Assembly: GCA_965276825.1 (NCBI GenBank)
Contig: OZ255630.1
Location: 4,030,001 to 4,094,000 of the forward strand
Length of the DNA stretch: 64,000 nucleotides
DNA from: G965276765 sp965276825
Lineage (GTDB): Bacteria > Actinomycetota > Acidimicrobiia > Acidimicrobiales > Palsa-688
Direction of reading: 5' to 3'
Shown here in pieces: positions 1-8,880 of the stretch; the stretch's first letter is position 1, and each line of letters starts with the position of its first letter. The notes beneath the pieces were generated by a model. That model was not told where the DNA came from and made no database searches. It was given only the letters and a program-made list of their open reading frames with translations. Both the position numbers and the translations under genes were made by a program.

Positions 1-1031
1 TGGACGGCGGCCAGCGCCGCCATCACGTCGGGTGGGCCGTAGCGGGACCGCGTCCCCGCCAGGTGCTCCACGACCTCACCCGCCAGCGCCAGGTCGGCGT
101 CGCGGCCCCGTGGGTCCGACGGTGTCTCCCTCCATCGAGCGGGAGCGGCCTCCCGGCGGGGTCGTTGCCCCTCCGCGACCTGCTCTTGCCCACCGGAGCC
201 GAGGGCAGACGCGGCGCCCGCCGCCGACCGGCAGATCCCCTCGGGGTCCCAGGCGACCGGCAGGCCTCGCTCGGCGTCGGGTCGGGGATCCGAACGAAGG
301 CTGCCGCGAAGGGCGGCCGCGGCCGACGCGGTCGTCTCCCGCCCTCCGACCGCAGCCAGCAGCTGCCCGCGCCGCCTGCTCGACGCCTCGATGGCCGCGC
401 GCGGGACGCCGGCCATGTCGAAGGTGCCGTCGGGGCGCAACACCCACTCGAAACGGAGCCCGCGTCGCAGGAGGTGGTGGCGTACGCCGAGGTCGTAGGT
501 CGCGGCGACGGCGCGGCGTTGCAGCCACAGCGCGGAGCCGTCCATGGCCGACCACCGGCCCTCCGCCCTCGCCAGATTGGCGACGAGCACATGGTCGTGG
601 AGGTGGGGGTCGCCGGCCGAGCTGGCCCGGTGCCCGAAGCGCGCCGCGACCAGCCCCTCGGCGTCGATCAGGGCAGAGCGGCGCCGGGCGAAGCAGGCGT
701 GGGCCTCCAGCCACCCGAGGGTGTCGTCGACCGCGTCGCGGTGGGCGCCGACGATGGCGTCACCGGCGGCGCCCGGCCCCTCGGCGGCGAGCAGCGAGAC
801 CGACTTCGGCGCGGCGAAGACCAGGTCCCAACCCGCCCGCCGGTTGCGCTGCAGGGGATGGAGGGGCGCCCCGCCATCCGGATCCGCGCCCCGCAGGACC
901 CGGCGCAGCTCGGTCGCCCCGACCGGCCCGTCGAGGCCGAGGGCGGCACATCCCGACCCGGCCCACCGGCCGGTCACGTCGTGAGCGTAGTAGCGGGCCG
1001 CGTCCACGCCGATCCGCCGGACGATCAGCAC
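1..1031 (-). CDS. MobF/TrwC-type conjugative relaxase, N-terminal part (cut by window edge)
   Basis: Reading the minus strand from a GTG at 1031 gives an open frame of about 343 codons that runs off the window. It starts VLIVRRIGVDAARYYAHDV, with the Tyr pair (about residues 14-15) expected of a MobF relaxase. It then shows LVFAAPKSVSLL, and at about residue 120 the metal-binding three-His motif in HRASSAGDPHLHDHV, followed by VANLARAEGRW. MobF relaxases nick oriT and stay linked to the transferred strand; a helicase domain normally follows and would lie outside the window. The gene is divergent from the transfer operon at 1149. GGGAGG lies against the GTG; another in-frame GTG sits about 48 nt upstream. 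No stop or frameshift interrupts the visible part. Confidence 0.85.
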   Translation of the reverse strand, partial: MLIVRRIGVDAARYYAHDVTGRWAGSGCAALGLDGPVGATELRRVLRGADPDGGAPLHPLQRNRRAGWDLVFAAPKSVSLLAAEGPGAAGDAIVGAHRDAVDDTLGWLEAHACFARRRSALIDAEGLVAARFGHRASSAGDPHLHDHVLVANLARAEGRWSAMDGSALWLQRRAVAATYDLGVRHHLLRRGLRFEWVLRPDGTFDMAGVPRAAIEASSRRRGQLLAAVGGRETTASAAAALRGSLRSDPRPDAERGLPVAWDPEGICRSAAGAASALGSGGQEQVAEGQRPRREAAPARWRETPSDPRGRDADLALAGEVVEHLAGTRSRYGPPDVMAALAAV

Positions 1032-1080
1032 CCTCCCACCCCGCCCGACCCCCTCGCTCCCATGAGCCCAGCAAATCACG

Positions 1081-1109
1081 TTGCAACATGAAAAACATCA
1101 GGATAATGT
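1081..1109 (+). promoter_or_regulatory. promoter of the conjugation operon
   Basis: TTGCAA (1081-1086) and TAATGT (1104-1109) are 17 bp apart in a short AT-rich island of an otherwise very GC-rich region. They lie between the divergent relaxase and transfer operon, 40 bp before the first transfer gene. The intergenic stretch is also the natural place to look for oriT, but I see no convincing inverted repeat that would define it. Confidence 0.45.
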
Positions 1110-1148
1110 CAAAGGGAGCGGTCATCCGGGCCGCACCGAGGAGGTCCC

Positions 1149-1451
1149 GTGCTGCTCCCACTGACCCGCGCCGCCGCACCCGGCGTGTCCCTCCACCCCG
1201 ACGCCGGGGCCCTTCCCGGCACCAACGTGCTCCAGAGCCTGGCCAACGGCATCGACTCCTGGGCGCTCATCGCCGCCGTCGTCGGCGTCCTCGTCGGCGC
1301 AGTGCTGTGGGCCTTCGGCCACTACTCGCAGAACTACCAGCAGGCCTACAACGGCAGGAAGGGCGTGATGGTCTCCGGGCTGGCGGCCATCCTCATCGGC
1401 GCCGCCCCCGCCGTGGTCAACTTCTTCGTCTCCAAGGGGGGCACGGCCTGA
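1149..1451 (+). CDS. small membrane protein of the conjugation operon (DUF6112-like, VirB2-like layout)
   Basis: 100 aa, GTG start with GAGGAGG at 1138-1144. Two hydrophobic segments (about residues 38-57 and 74-93) are separated by a polar loop with YSQNYQQAYNGRKG, the layout of actinobacterial DUF6112 proteins and broadly of VirB2/TrbC pilin-like subunits. As first gene of the transfer operon it is probably a small structural part of the membrane channel. Its stop codon shares a base with the ATG of the next gene (TGATG), so the two are translationally coupled. Family membership is inferred from layout and position. Confidence 0.7.
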   Translation: MLLPLTRAAAPGVSLHPDAGALPGTNVLQSLANGIDSWALIAAVVGVLVGAVLWAFGHYSQNYQQAYNGRKGVMVSGLAAILIGAAPAVVNFFVSKGGTA

Positions 1452-2845
1452 TGGCCGCGATGCCCGGCGCATCGGTGTGCATCGTCCCCGTCCCCGGTGT
1501 CTGTGGGCTGCTCGGCCACGCCGCCAGCTCGGTCAGCTCGTCGGTGTTCGACGCCTTCGCCGGGTGGGTCGTCTCCGGCGCCGTCTGGCTCGTCACCCAC
1601 GCCATCGCGCTGGTGCGCACCACGGCGACCCCCGCCTTCGGCGCTGCGTGGTGGCGGCACGAGGAGGTGACCATGGAGGGCATCGGGCTGCTTCTCGTGC
1701 TGCCCATGGTGCTCGTCGCCACCATCGGCGCGGTGCTGCGTCAGGACGGTCGCCGACTGGTGCGGATCTACGCGGTCGGCATCCCCGTCGCCGTGCTCGC
1801 CGGCGCCGGGGCGGTGACGCTGGCGTCGTGGGCCATGACCCTGGTCGACGCCCTGTGCCAGGCCGTGTCCAACGGCCAGTCGACGCGCTCTTTCGCCAAG
1901 CTCGGCGCCGACATCGCCGTGCACACGATTCCCTCGTTCGTCCAGCTGCTGATCGCCACGGTGATGGTCATCGGTGCCGTCGCACTGTGGCTCGAGCTCG
2001 TCCTGCGGGCGATCGTGGTGGATCTGACGGTGTTCTTCCTGCCGGTCGGGCTCGCCGCCCTGATCTGGCCGGCGACGGCACCGATCGCCAAGCGGCTCGT
2101 CGAGGTCATCGTGGCGGTCATCGGCTCCAAGTTCGTGATCGTCGCCGCCCTCACCCTCGGCGCATCCGCGCTGGGCGCGCAGAGCGGCGCCGACGGTGCG
2201 GTCACCGGCACGGGCATCCTGCTGCTGGCCGCCTTCGCGCCCTTCGCCGTGCTTCGCCTGGTGCCGCTGGTCGAGGCGGCCGCCATCGGCCATCTCGAGG
2301 GGATGTCCCACCGCCCTGCCCGGGCGGCCGTGCGGTCCGCCGGCTCGGCCGTCTCCGGGGGGCGCACCGGGGCCGGCCTGCTCCTCGGGCGCAGCGGGGG
2401 GAGCGCACCGCTCGAGGCGTCACCGGTCGGGCCGACGGGCCTGGGCGAGCGTCGCGGCGACTACCGCCTCGGCGCGGAGGTGTCGTCCGCCGCCGGTGGG
2501 CTGCCCCCCGCCGGCGGTGGAGGCGGAGGCGGCGGTGGAGGCGGTGGAGGGGGAGGAGGGGAACGTGGCGCCCCGGGTGGCGGGGGCCCGGCGTCACCGC
2601 CCACCCCGATCGGCGGCGGACAAGGAGCCGGTGGGAGCGCGGGCCCGGCACCGGCTGCTCCCGCCCGGTCGGTCGGCGGCCGGTCGGTCAGCGCCGACGC
2701 CGGTGCGGTCCCCGCGGCGGCCGGTGCGGTCCCCGCGGCGCCATCCCCGCCGAAGGACGCGAGCCGCGTCGAGCCGTCCAAGCTGCTCGGGGCGGCCCCG
2801 CGACTGGAGCCGCCCGTGGTCGGCCACATCGAACTGGAGGGCTGA
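1451..2845 (+). CDS. polytopic type IV secretion membrane protein (TrbL/VirB6-like)
   Basis: 464 aa. Hydrophobic helices occupy about residues 75-300 (for example GLLLVLPMVLVATIGAVL and ATVMVIGAVALWLELVLRAIVVDL), as in TrbL/VirB6 inner-membrane channel proteins. The last 150 residues are low complexity: a run of about 17 Gly (near 2517-2560) and Pro/Ala/Gly-rich repeats, probably a flexible cytoplasmic tail. The start ATG overlaps the previous stop codon and the next gene begins 1 nt after this stop. A VirB6 role is inferred from topology and operon position. Confidence 0.7.
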   Translation: MAAMPGASVCIVPVPGVCGLLGHAASSVSSSVFDAFAGWVVSGAVWLVTHAIALVRTTATPAFGAAWWRHEEVTMEGIGLLLVLPMVLVATIGAVLRQDGRRLVRIYAVGIPVAVLAGAGAVTLASWAMTLVDALCQAVSNGQSTRSFAKLGADIAVHTIPSFVQLLIATVMVIGAVALWLELVLRAIVVDLTVFFLPVGLAALIWPATAPIAKRLVEVIVAVIGSKFVIVAALTLGASALGAQSGADGAVTGTGILLLAAFAPFAVLRLVPLVEAAAIGHLEGMSHRPARAAVRSAGSAVSGGRTGAGLLLGRSGGSAPLEASPVGPTGLGERRGDYRLGAEVSSAAGGLPPAGGGGGGGGGGGGGGGGERGAPGGGGPASPPTPIGGGQGAGGSAGPAPAAPARSVGGRSVSADAGAVPAAAGAVPAAPSPPKDASRVEPSKLLGAAPRLEPPVVGHIELEG

Positions 2846-2846
2846 C

Positions 2847-4247
2847 GTGACGGCGCGGAGCTACCGCTTCCATCCCCTCGAGCGACGGGGCCTCGTCGTC
2901 GGCCTCGAGCCGGTGCAGCTCGCCACCTTGGCCGCCGGGATCGCGGCCGCCCTCGGCGTGCTGAGCATCGCCGGGCCGGTGACCGGGCTGCCCGTCGCCG
3001 GCGCCATCCTGGCCGCCGCCGGCGTCGCCGCCTGCTGGCCCGTCGCCGGCCGACCCCCCGTCGCCTGGCTGCCCCTCGTGATCCGCCGGGCCGTCGAGCG
3101 TCGCGTCGCCCTCGGCCACCCCGACCCCGGCACCGTGCCGGCCGGGCTGTCACTCGTCGAGCTGGCGGGAGGGCCCGGGGACGGGCCGCTCGGAGCGGTG
3201 GCGGACCGCGCATCGGGCACCTGGGCGGCGGTGCTGCCCCTCGGCGGCCGGGCCTTCACGCTGCTCGACCCCGAGGACAAGGAGCGCCGGCTGGCATCGT
3301 GGCGATCGGTGCTCGCCGCCACCGGCCGACCGGGCAGCCCCGTCCACCGGATCCAGTGGATCGAGCGGACCACCGCACCCGACGCGGAGCCGCTCCACCG
3401 CTACCTCGCCGAGTCCGGCGCCGGCGACCCCGCCGGGGCACCCCGGCGCAGCTACGACGGGCTGCTGGCGCGCGCCGGTGAGGTCGGCGAGGCCCACAGC
3501 GTGGCGCTCGTCGTCGCCGTCCGCCCCCGCCGCGCCGCCCGCTCGCGGCGCGCCGCCGCTCGGCGCCACGACGGCGCAGGAGCGTTGTTGCGCCGGGAGG
3601 TGCGCATCCTGCAGGGGCAGCTGCGCACCGCCGACGTGACCGTCGGCGCGCCCCTCGACCTGCCCGGCCTGGCCACCGCGGTCCGGGCGGGGGTCGAGCC
3701 GGTGGCGTCGCCGGCTCGGTCCAGGTCGACGCGCGGCGCCTGGCCGATGGCGGTGGCCGAGGACTGGTCGATGGTGCGCGTCGACGGCCGATGGCAGGTG
3801 TCGTACTGGATCGCCGAATGGCCCCGCGTCGACGTCGGACCAGACTTCCTGGTCCCCCTGCTGCTCACCGCCGGCGTGCGGGCCGTCTCCCTCACCATGG
3901 CGCCGGTCCCCTCGGCGCGCGCCATCCGGGAGGTCGAGTCGGCCCGCACCGCGGACGCGGCCGACGACGAGCTGCGCCGCCGCGCCGGCTTCCTCGCCAC
4001 GGCCCGGCACCGACGGCAGGCCGAGGGCGTCGCCGAACGCGAGGCCGAGCTGGCCGAGGGTCACGCCGAGCTGCGCTTCTCCGGGTACGTGGCGGTCAGC
4101 GCCGACAGCACCGACGAGCTCGACCGCAGGTGCACCGAGGTCGAACACGCCGCTCAGCAGTGCCACCTCGAGCTGCGGCGCCTCTACGGCCAGCAGCGCG
4201 AGGCCCTGGCCTGGACCCTGCCCCTCGCGAGGGGCGTGGCCGGGTGA
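2847..4247 (+). CDS. SCO6880-like type IV secretion protein
   Basis: 466 aa, GTG start 1 nt after the preceding stop. The N-terminus RSYRFHPLERRGLVVGLEPVQL followed by two close hydrophobic segments (about residues 28-75) is the signature of SCO6880-type proteins, which resemble PrgI plus the N-terminal region of VirB4/TraC and stand directly before the VirB4 ATPase in actinobacterial conjugative elements. The rest is soluble, with a region rich in Glu/Arg near residues 375-410. The GTGA overlap at 4244-4247 couples it to the ATPase gene. It lacks Walker motifs, consistent with a structural partner of that ATPase. Confidence 0.75.
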   Translation: MTARSYRFHPLERRGLVVGLEPVQLATLAAGIAAALGVLSIAGPVTGLPVAGAILAAAGVAACWPVAGRPPVAWLPLVIRRAVERRVALGHPDPGTVPAGLSLVELAGGPGDGPLGAVADRASGTWAAVLPLGGRAFTLLDPEDKERRLASWRSVLAATGRPGSPVHRIQWIERTTAPDAEPLHRYLAESGAGDPAGAPRRSYDGLLARAGEVGEAHSVALVVAVRPRRAARSRRAAARRHDGAGALLRREVRILQGQLRTADVTVGAPLDLPGLATAVRAGVEPVASPARSRSTRGAWPMAVAEDWSMVRVDGRWQVSYWIAEWPRVDVGPDFLVPLLLTAGVRAVSLTMAPVPSARAIREVESARTADAADDELRRRAGFLATARHRRQAEGVAEREAELAEGHAELRFSGYVAVSADSTDELDRRCTEVEHAAQQCHLELRRLYGQQREALAWTLPLARGVAG

Positions 4248-5566
4248 GGGGCGCGGGTCCGCCTCCTCCCCATCGGGCCACCACCGCCCACCTCCAGGCC
4301 GTGTACCCGCTCGTCGCCGGCGCCGGCCTCGGGTGGCGGGGCGCCTACCTGGGCAGGGACCTCCACGGGGGCGCGTTCTGCTTCGACTCCTGGGAGCTCT
4401 ACGCCGCCGGCGTGGTCACCAGCACCAACACCCTCGTCGTCGGTCAGATCGGCCGCGGCAAGTCCACCTTCGTCAAGACCCTCGTGTGGCGACAGCTGGT
4501 CTTCGGCCGCCAGGCGTGGATCGTCGACCCCAAGGGCGAGTACGGACCCCTCGCCCGGGCGGCGGGCGCCGAGCCGATCCGCCTCCAACCCGGGGGCTCG
4601 GTGCGCCTCAACCCGCTCGACCCCGGCGGCGACCGGCGCCACCCCGGACGCCGCGGCCCTGACCGTCGCGGCCCGGACCATGGTGGCCCGGAGCGTGGTG
4701 GCCCCGAGTCCGTGCGCCGCGGCGCCGAGCTGCTGGCGTCGGTCGCCGAGTCGAGCCTGCGCCGGCCGCTCTCGCCGGCGGAGCGCACCGCCCTCGAGCT
4801 CGGCGCCACCGCGGCGGCCCGACGGTGTGACGTGCCCACCGTCCCCGCCGTGGTCGACGGCCTCCTCGACCCCGACGCCGACCTGGCCGCGTCCGTGCGG
4901 ACCGACGCCGCCGGCCTGGCCGCCGACGGCCGAGCCGTGGCCCTCGAGCTGCGCCGGCTGGTCGGCGGCGATCTGGCCGGCATGTTCGACGGGCCGACGA
5001 CCGAAGGGATCGACCTCGACGCGGGCGTGGTGGTGCTCGACCTGTCGGCCCTCTACGACTCGCCGGCGCTCGGGATCCTCATGACCTGCGCGACCGCGTG
5101 GCTCCAGGCCGCCCTGCGCCGACCCGACGGGGTCAAACGGCTGGTGGTGGTCGACGAGGCGTGGGCCATCCTCCACGACCTGTCCACGGCCAGGTGGCTG
5201 CAGGCCGGCTTCAAGCTGTCACGGGCCTACGGCGCGGCCAACGTCGCCGTCGTCCACCGCCTCTCCGACCTCCGGGCCGCAGGCGGCGAGGGGTCGACCC
5301 AGCAGCGACTGGCCGAGGGCCTGCTGGCCGACACCGAGACACGGGTGGTCTTCGGCCAGCCCGCGTCAGAGGTGGCCGCGGCCAGAACCCTCCTCGGCCT
5401 GACGACCACCGAGGCCGACCTGCTCGCCCACCTGCCACGCGCCGTCGCCCTCTGGCGCGTCGGCGACCGCTCCTTCCTCGTCGAGCACGCGCTCGGGCCC
5501 GACGAGGTGTCGCTGGTCGACACCGACGAGGCCATGCGGCCCCTCGTCGCCGGGCCGGAGCAGTGA
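4244..5566 (+). CDS. VirB4/TraC-like conjugation ATPase
   Basis: 440 aa from a GTG overlapping the previous stop by 4 nt. Walker A is VVGQIGRGKSTFVKTL (about residues 66-80), VDPKGEYGPLA follows, and Walker B is RLVVVDEAWAIL (about residue 303). ADTETRVVFGQ and LWRVGDRSFLVEH are typical of the VirB4 C-terminal domain. The usual VirB4 N-terminal domain is absent here and appears to be supplied by the SCO6880-like gene upstream. A low-complexity insert (GPDRRGPDHGGPERGGPES, near 4650-4710) interrupts the spacer after RLNPLDPG. Likely role: hexameric motor for channel assembly or transfer. Confidence 0.85.
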   Translation: MRGAGPPPPHRATTAHLQAVYPLVAGAGLGWRGAYLGRDLHGGAFCFDSWELYAAGVVTSTNTLVVGQIGRGKSTFVKTLVWRQLVFGRQAWIVDPKGEYGPLARAAGAEPIRLQPGGSVRLNPLDPGGDRRHPGRRGPDRRGPDHGGPERGGPESVRRGAELLASVAESSLRRPLSPAERTALELGATAAARRCDVPTVPAVVDGLLDPDADLAASVRTDAAGLAADGRAVALELRRLVGGDLAGMFDGPTTEGIDLDAGVVVLDLSALYDSPALGILMTCATAWLQAALRRPDGVKRLVVVDEAWAILHDLSTARWLQAGFKLSRAYGAANVAVVHRLSDLRAAGGEGSTQQRLAEGLLADTETRVVFGQPASEVAAARTLLGLTTTEADLLAHLPRAVALWRVGDRSFLVEHALGPDEVSLVDTDEAMRPLVAGPEQ

Positions 5567-5631
5567 CCGACCCCGGGAGCGAACCGACGAGCGCGAGTCG
5601 GGTTGCCATCGCCCCGACGCCCAGCCGGTGA
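5563..5631 (+). other. 22-codon bridging reading frame
   Basis: A GTG overlaps the VirB4 stop (5563-5566), and this short frame ends in a TGA overlapping the GTG of traG (5628-5631). Its only clear feature is that it links two neighbours by GTGA overlaps on both sides, which could carry ribosomes across. The peptide (VTDPGSEPTSASRVAIAPTPSR) has no recognisable motif. Confidence 0.25.
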
Positions 5632-7148
5632 CCGGCCCGCTCCGGCGCGGCCCTCGCGGCCCGTCGCACCAGACCCCGTCGCACCAGTTCGCTTCCCACC
5701 ACCTCCCTTCGCACCAGGCCGACCGAATCGGACCCGTCGTGGCGGCCGTGGCCGTGCTCGTCCTCGGCTGGGTCTGGGCGACCGGTGAGGTCGCCGCCCG
5801 TCTGACCCACGGTCGCTGGCTGCCGATGTCGGTGGCCGACGTGATCGTCGTCGCCGGCCGCCTCCCCGACCACCTCGGCCGGCCGTCCGAGGCGTGGCCG
5901 AGCCCGTTGCGGCCACTGCTCCCTGGCGCGCCGCTCCTCGTCACCGTCGGCGCGGTGCTGGCCGCAGTCGTCGCCGCCTCGATCATCGCGGCCGTGGTCG
6001 CCACGAGGCGCTGGACCGGTCGGCTCCCCCGAACCGCCCCGGCGCGCCCCACCCGTAGGAAGCAAGGCGCCCGCTGGGCCACCCCCCGCGACCTGCGCAG
6101 CCTCCTGGTCAGGGCGCCGGCCCCGGGCCGGCTCGTCGTCGGGCGCATCGGGCGGCGCCTCGTCGCCACCGAAGCGCGTCACTCCGTCCTCGTGCTGGGG
6201 CCCACCCAGTCCGGCAAGACGACCGGCCTGGCCGTGCCGGCCATCCTCGAATGGGAGGGGCCCGTCGTCGCCACCTCGGTCAAGGCCGACCTGGCGGCCG
6301 ACACCATCGGCTGGCGCTCGGGGCTCGGCCGCTGCTGGGTGTTCGACCCGACCGGCGGAAGCGGCATCGACGCGCCCGGCGGCTGGTCACCGCTCGCCGA
6401 GGCCGGCGACTGGACCGGCGCGCAGCGCGTCGCCGGCTGGATGGTCGACGCCACCCCGGCGCGCGCCGGGCTGAGCGACGCCGCCTTCTGGTACGCCGCC
6501 GCGGCCAAGCAACTCGCCCCGCTCCTGCTCGCGGCCCGCTGCGGCGCCCTCGACATGGCGGCCGTCGTCCGCTGGACCGACGCCGGCGAGTGGGACGAGC
6601 CCATGGCGCTGCTCGACGGCGCCGACCAGGCCGACGCCGCCGTCGCCCTGGCCGCCTGCGAGGCCCGCGACGACCGCATCCGCAGCTCGGTGGCCACCAC
6701 CTTGGAGACCGTCCTCGCCCCGTTCTCCGACCCCGCCGTCGTGGCCGCCACCGCAGGGCGCGACATCGACCCCGAGCTCCTCCTCGACGGCCACCACACC
6801 CTCTACCTCTGCGGGCCGACCTACGAGCAGGCCAGGCTCGCCGGCCTCATCGCCTCGCTGGTGTCCGCCGTCGTCGCGGCCGCCGTCGGACGGGCCACCG
6901 CCGCCGGCCGGCCACTCGACCCGCCGCTCCTGCTCGTGCTCGACGAGGCGGCCAACGTCGCCCCGATCCGCGACCTCGACGCCCTGGCCTCGACCGGAGC
7001 GGCCCTCGGCATCCAGCTCGTGACCGTCGGCCAGGACCTGGCCCAGTTCACCACCAGGTACGGGCCCGAGCGGGCCCGGACCATCGCCAACAACCACCGG
7101 GCCAAGGTGGCCCTCTCCGGGGTCACTGAACGTGTTACAGTAGCTTAG
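5628..7148 (+). pseudogene. traG: TraG/VirD4-family coupling protein, 5' part, interrupted by the integrated element
   Basis: Two or three N-terminal hydrophobic segments (about residues 35-130) precede Walker A LGPTQSGKTTGLAVPA (about residue 190) and Walker B LLLVLDEAANVAP (about residue 440), then QLVTVGQDLAQ and RTIANNHRAKVALSGV. These are the marks of TraG/TraD/VirD4 coupling proteins, which bring the relaxase-DNA complex to the secretion channel. Homology stops at codon GGG-GT (7119-7123); the last eight residues (TERVTVA and stop) belong to the inserted element. The missing C-terminus is found in the same frame at 38619-38907. Rejoined, the protein would be about 591 aa, a normal family length. 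The copy shown here is probably inactive. Confidence 0.9.
7115..7123. repeat. attL core of the integrated element
   Basis: CTCCGGGGT, identical to the copy at 38619-38627. The left flank is traG coding sequence and the right flank is element DNA. The rebuilt attB has imperfect dyad arms around the core (GGTGGCC on the left, GGCCGACC on the right), as expected for a serine-integrase site. The exact crossover dinucleotide cannot be read from the sequence. Confidence 0.8.
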
Positions 7149-7168
7149 AGACGAGCGCAGGGAGAATC

Positions 7169-8539
7169 GTGGCCGTCGCATCCGCACTCATCACCCGCCG
7201 GGGAGGGATCTACCTGCGGATCAGTCGCACCGACGACGATCTCGCTGTCCGTCGTCACGAGCAAGTCTGCCGGAAGATGGCTGCTGACCTCAACGTTTCG
7301 GTGGTTAAGGTCTACATCGACAACAACGTCAGCGCATGGTCCCGGAAGCCGAGGAAGGACTATCAGCGGATGCTGGCCGACCTCCAGTCCGGGAAGATCA
7401 ACATGGTGTTCGCGTTCGCTGCCGACCGACTGCATCGCAGCAGCGAGGAGAACATCGGGTTCCTGCGTCTCGCGGCGGAGACAGGCTTCATATGTCACAC
7501 CTACAGCGGTGGCCCGCTGGACTACGCCACCGAGGGCGGGAAGCTGCTCTCGAAGATGCAGGCCGACATTGCTGAATACGAGTCGGGTGTGAAGTCCGAA
7601 AGGGCGAGGAGCAAGATGAGCGAGCTGCGCCGGGCCGGAAAGTTTATGGGCGGCAGACGAGCTTTCGGCTTGACGAAGGGCAGGATCGACCTCGTGCCTG
7701 AGGAAGCGGCGCTGGTGCGCAGGGCCGCTGCCGACGTCCTGGCAGGCAAAAAGCTGTACGCCGTGACTCAGGAATGGAACGCCGCCGGGGTCACGACTGT
7801 GAACGGGAACGAGTGGGACACCACAAAACTGCGAGAACTGCTGTTGAAGCCGTGGGCTCGGGGATTCACGACCGACGGCACGAGGGCGGAGTGGCCTGCG
7901 TTGATTGACGGAACGACCGCACGCCGCCTCGATCTGCTGCTGGATGATCCGTCGAGACGCCGGACCCGCCCGGAGCAGAAGCAGCACCTGCTCACCTCGC
8001 TGCTGGTGTGCGGCAGGGACGGATGCACAGGACGGTTGGCGCACGGGACGAACAACGGCAAGGCGTCGTACCGGTGCAAAGCATGTCATCGGTGTGCGGT
8101 GATCGCCGCTGACGTCGAGGAGGACGTGAGCGGCCGTGTGCTGGCCCGAATCGACATGGTCAAGCTCGGGCAGGTGACGGCGATGCCGTCGACGTCAGGA
8201 GCCGATGACGAAGCCCTGTCGGCGTTGGAGGCCGAGGCGGACGAGCTGGTCGACATGCTCGGTGCGGGGGAACTTGACCGGGCCGGGTACCGCCGGGCGA
8301 GGGAGCGGTTGGACGGCCGGATGGCGGTCGTGAAGGCGGGCATGCGCCGTGATCTGGAAGCGGAGCGGCGGAGTGCTCTGGTGGGCGGAGCGGTGCAGCT
8401 CTCGTCTCGCTGGGCGGACATCGACATGGGCGCGAAGCGGGCGATCATCGACGTGTTCGTCGATCGCATCACGGTCGCTCCGGCGCTGCGGGGACGTGCC
8501 CGCTACGACGATGGCCGGGTCACGGTGGGCTGGTTGTGA
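7169..8539 (+). CDS. large serine recombinase (integrase)
   Basis: 456 aa, GTG start with GGGAG 5-9 nt upstream. The resolvase-type catalytic domain begins GGIYLRISRTDDD, making Ser19 the likely nucleophile, and continues with AFAADRLHRSSEENIGFL. A recombinase domain follows (about 150-260), then a zinc ribbon with Cys pairs (LLVCGRDGCTG and YRCKACHRC, about 277-310), then a coiled coil rich in Glu/Leu/Arg (about 345-390). The C-terminus (AIIDVFVDRITVAPA) is typical. It would join attP and attB without host factors and need a directionality factor to reverse. It sits 46 bp inside attL, so its promoter lies in or next to the attachment site (TACAGT at 7136-7141 is a candidate -10). Confidence 0.95.
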   Translation: MAVASALITRRGGIYLRISRTDDDLAVRRHEQVCRKMAADLNVSVVKVYIDNNVSAWSRKPRKDYQRMLADLQSGKINMVFAFAADRLHRSSEENIGFLRLAAETGFICHTYSGGPLDYATEGGKLLSKMQADIAEYESGVKSERARSKMSELRRAGKFMGGRRAFGLTKGRIDLVPEEAALVRRAAADVLAGKKLYAVTQEWNAAGVTTVNGNEWDTTKLRELLLKPWARGFTTDGTRAEWPALIDGTTARRLDLLLDDPSRRRTRPEQKQHLLTSLLVCGRDGCTGRLAHGTNNGKASYRCKACHRCAVIAADVEEDVSGRVLARIDMVKLGQVTAMPSTSGADDEALSALEAEADELVDMLGAGELDRAGYRRARERLDGRMAVVKAGMRRDLEAERRSALVGGAVQLSSRWADIDMGAKRAIIDVFVDRITVAPALRGRARYDDGRVTVGWL

Positions 8540-8685
8540 ACCCGTAGCACCTGGGAGACCCGGCGATGCTGCTCGTCGGTGCCTATCACGTCGATGTTCT
8601 GCTCGGAGCATTCGCGCGCGGCGATCTCGGCGGACCGTTGACGGCGCTGTTCTGCGTCGAGCTGGTTCCATGGTGTGACAGCCAA
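8503..8685 (-). CDS. small hydrophilic protein next to the integrase
   Basis: 60 aa from a TTG at 8685 with AAGGGGA about 7 nt upstream. It is charged and rich in Gln/Glu/Arg (QLDAEQRRQRSAEIAAREC and GTDEQHRRVSQVLRVHNQP), which looks more like a folded small protein than chance translation. It is convergent with the integrase and overlaps its end by 37 bp. No family is recognised. Directionality factors of serine integrases are often small unrelated proteins near the integrase, so that is one speculative role. Confidence 0.4.
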   Translation of the reverse strand: MAVTPWNQLDAEQRRQRSAEIAARECSEQNIDVIGTDEQHRRVSQVLRVHNQPTVTRPSS

Positions 8686-8830
8686 CGAGGTCCCCTTCGA
8701 GGGTGGTGTCGTCTGGCTGTCTGCCTTGTGGTGTTTCGACCATATACGCTAGCTGGCAATCCGTTCTTTCCGCATCTCAGATTTTTGTCTCGGCTGTGGA
8801 GACGCAGCTCAGCAGCGTGCCGGTGAGCAG

Positions 8831-8880
8831 GCTCAGCAGGTGTTAGCAGGTGTTAGCAGGTGTTAGCAGGTGTTAGCAGA
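8831..8880 (+). repeat. tandem 10-bp direct repeats
   Basis: TGTTAGCAGG occurs three times in a row at 8841-8870, then TGTTAGCAGA at 8871-8880, preceded by the half-matching GCTCAGCAGG. One repeat per helical turn places every copy on the same DNA face, as in binding-site arrays. No gene is evident from here to about 9230. Confidence 0.75.

Noticed and set aside
32..1450. Long plus-strand frame continuous with the TrbL-like gene upstream of 1451
   Set aside because: Arg/Pro-rich shadow of the minus-strand relaxase; the DUF6112 gene and its ribosome site at 1149 show where translation really begins.
2513..2565. G-rich tract as a functional quadruplex or recombination site
   Set aside because: It simply encodes the poly-Gly linker of the TrbL-like protein in frame; no independent sign of function.
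5211..6182. Minus-strand frames opposite virB4 and traG
   Set aside because: Shadows; Walker motifs and operon overlaps support the plus-strand genes.
8831..8880. CRISPR array
   Set aside because: Repeats are 10 bp with no spacers, and no cas genes are present.
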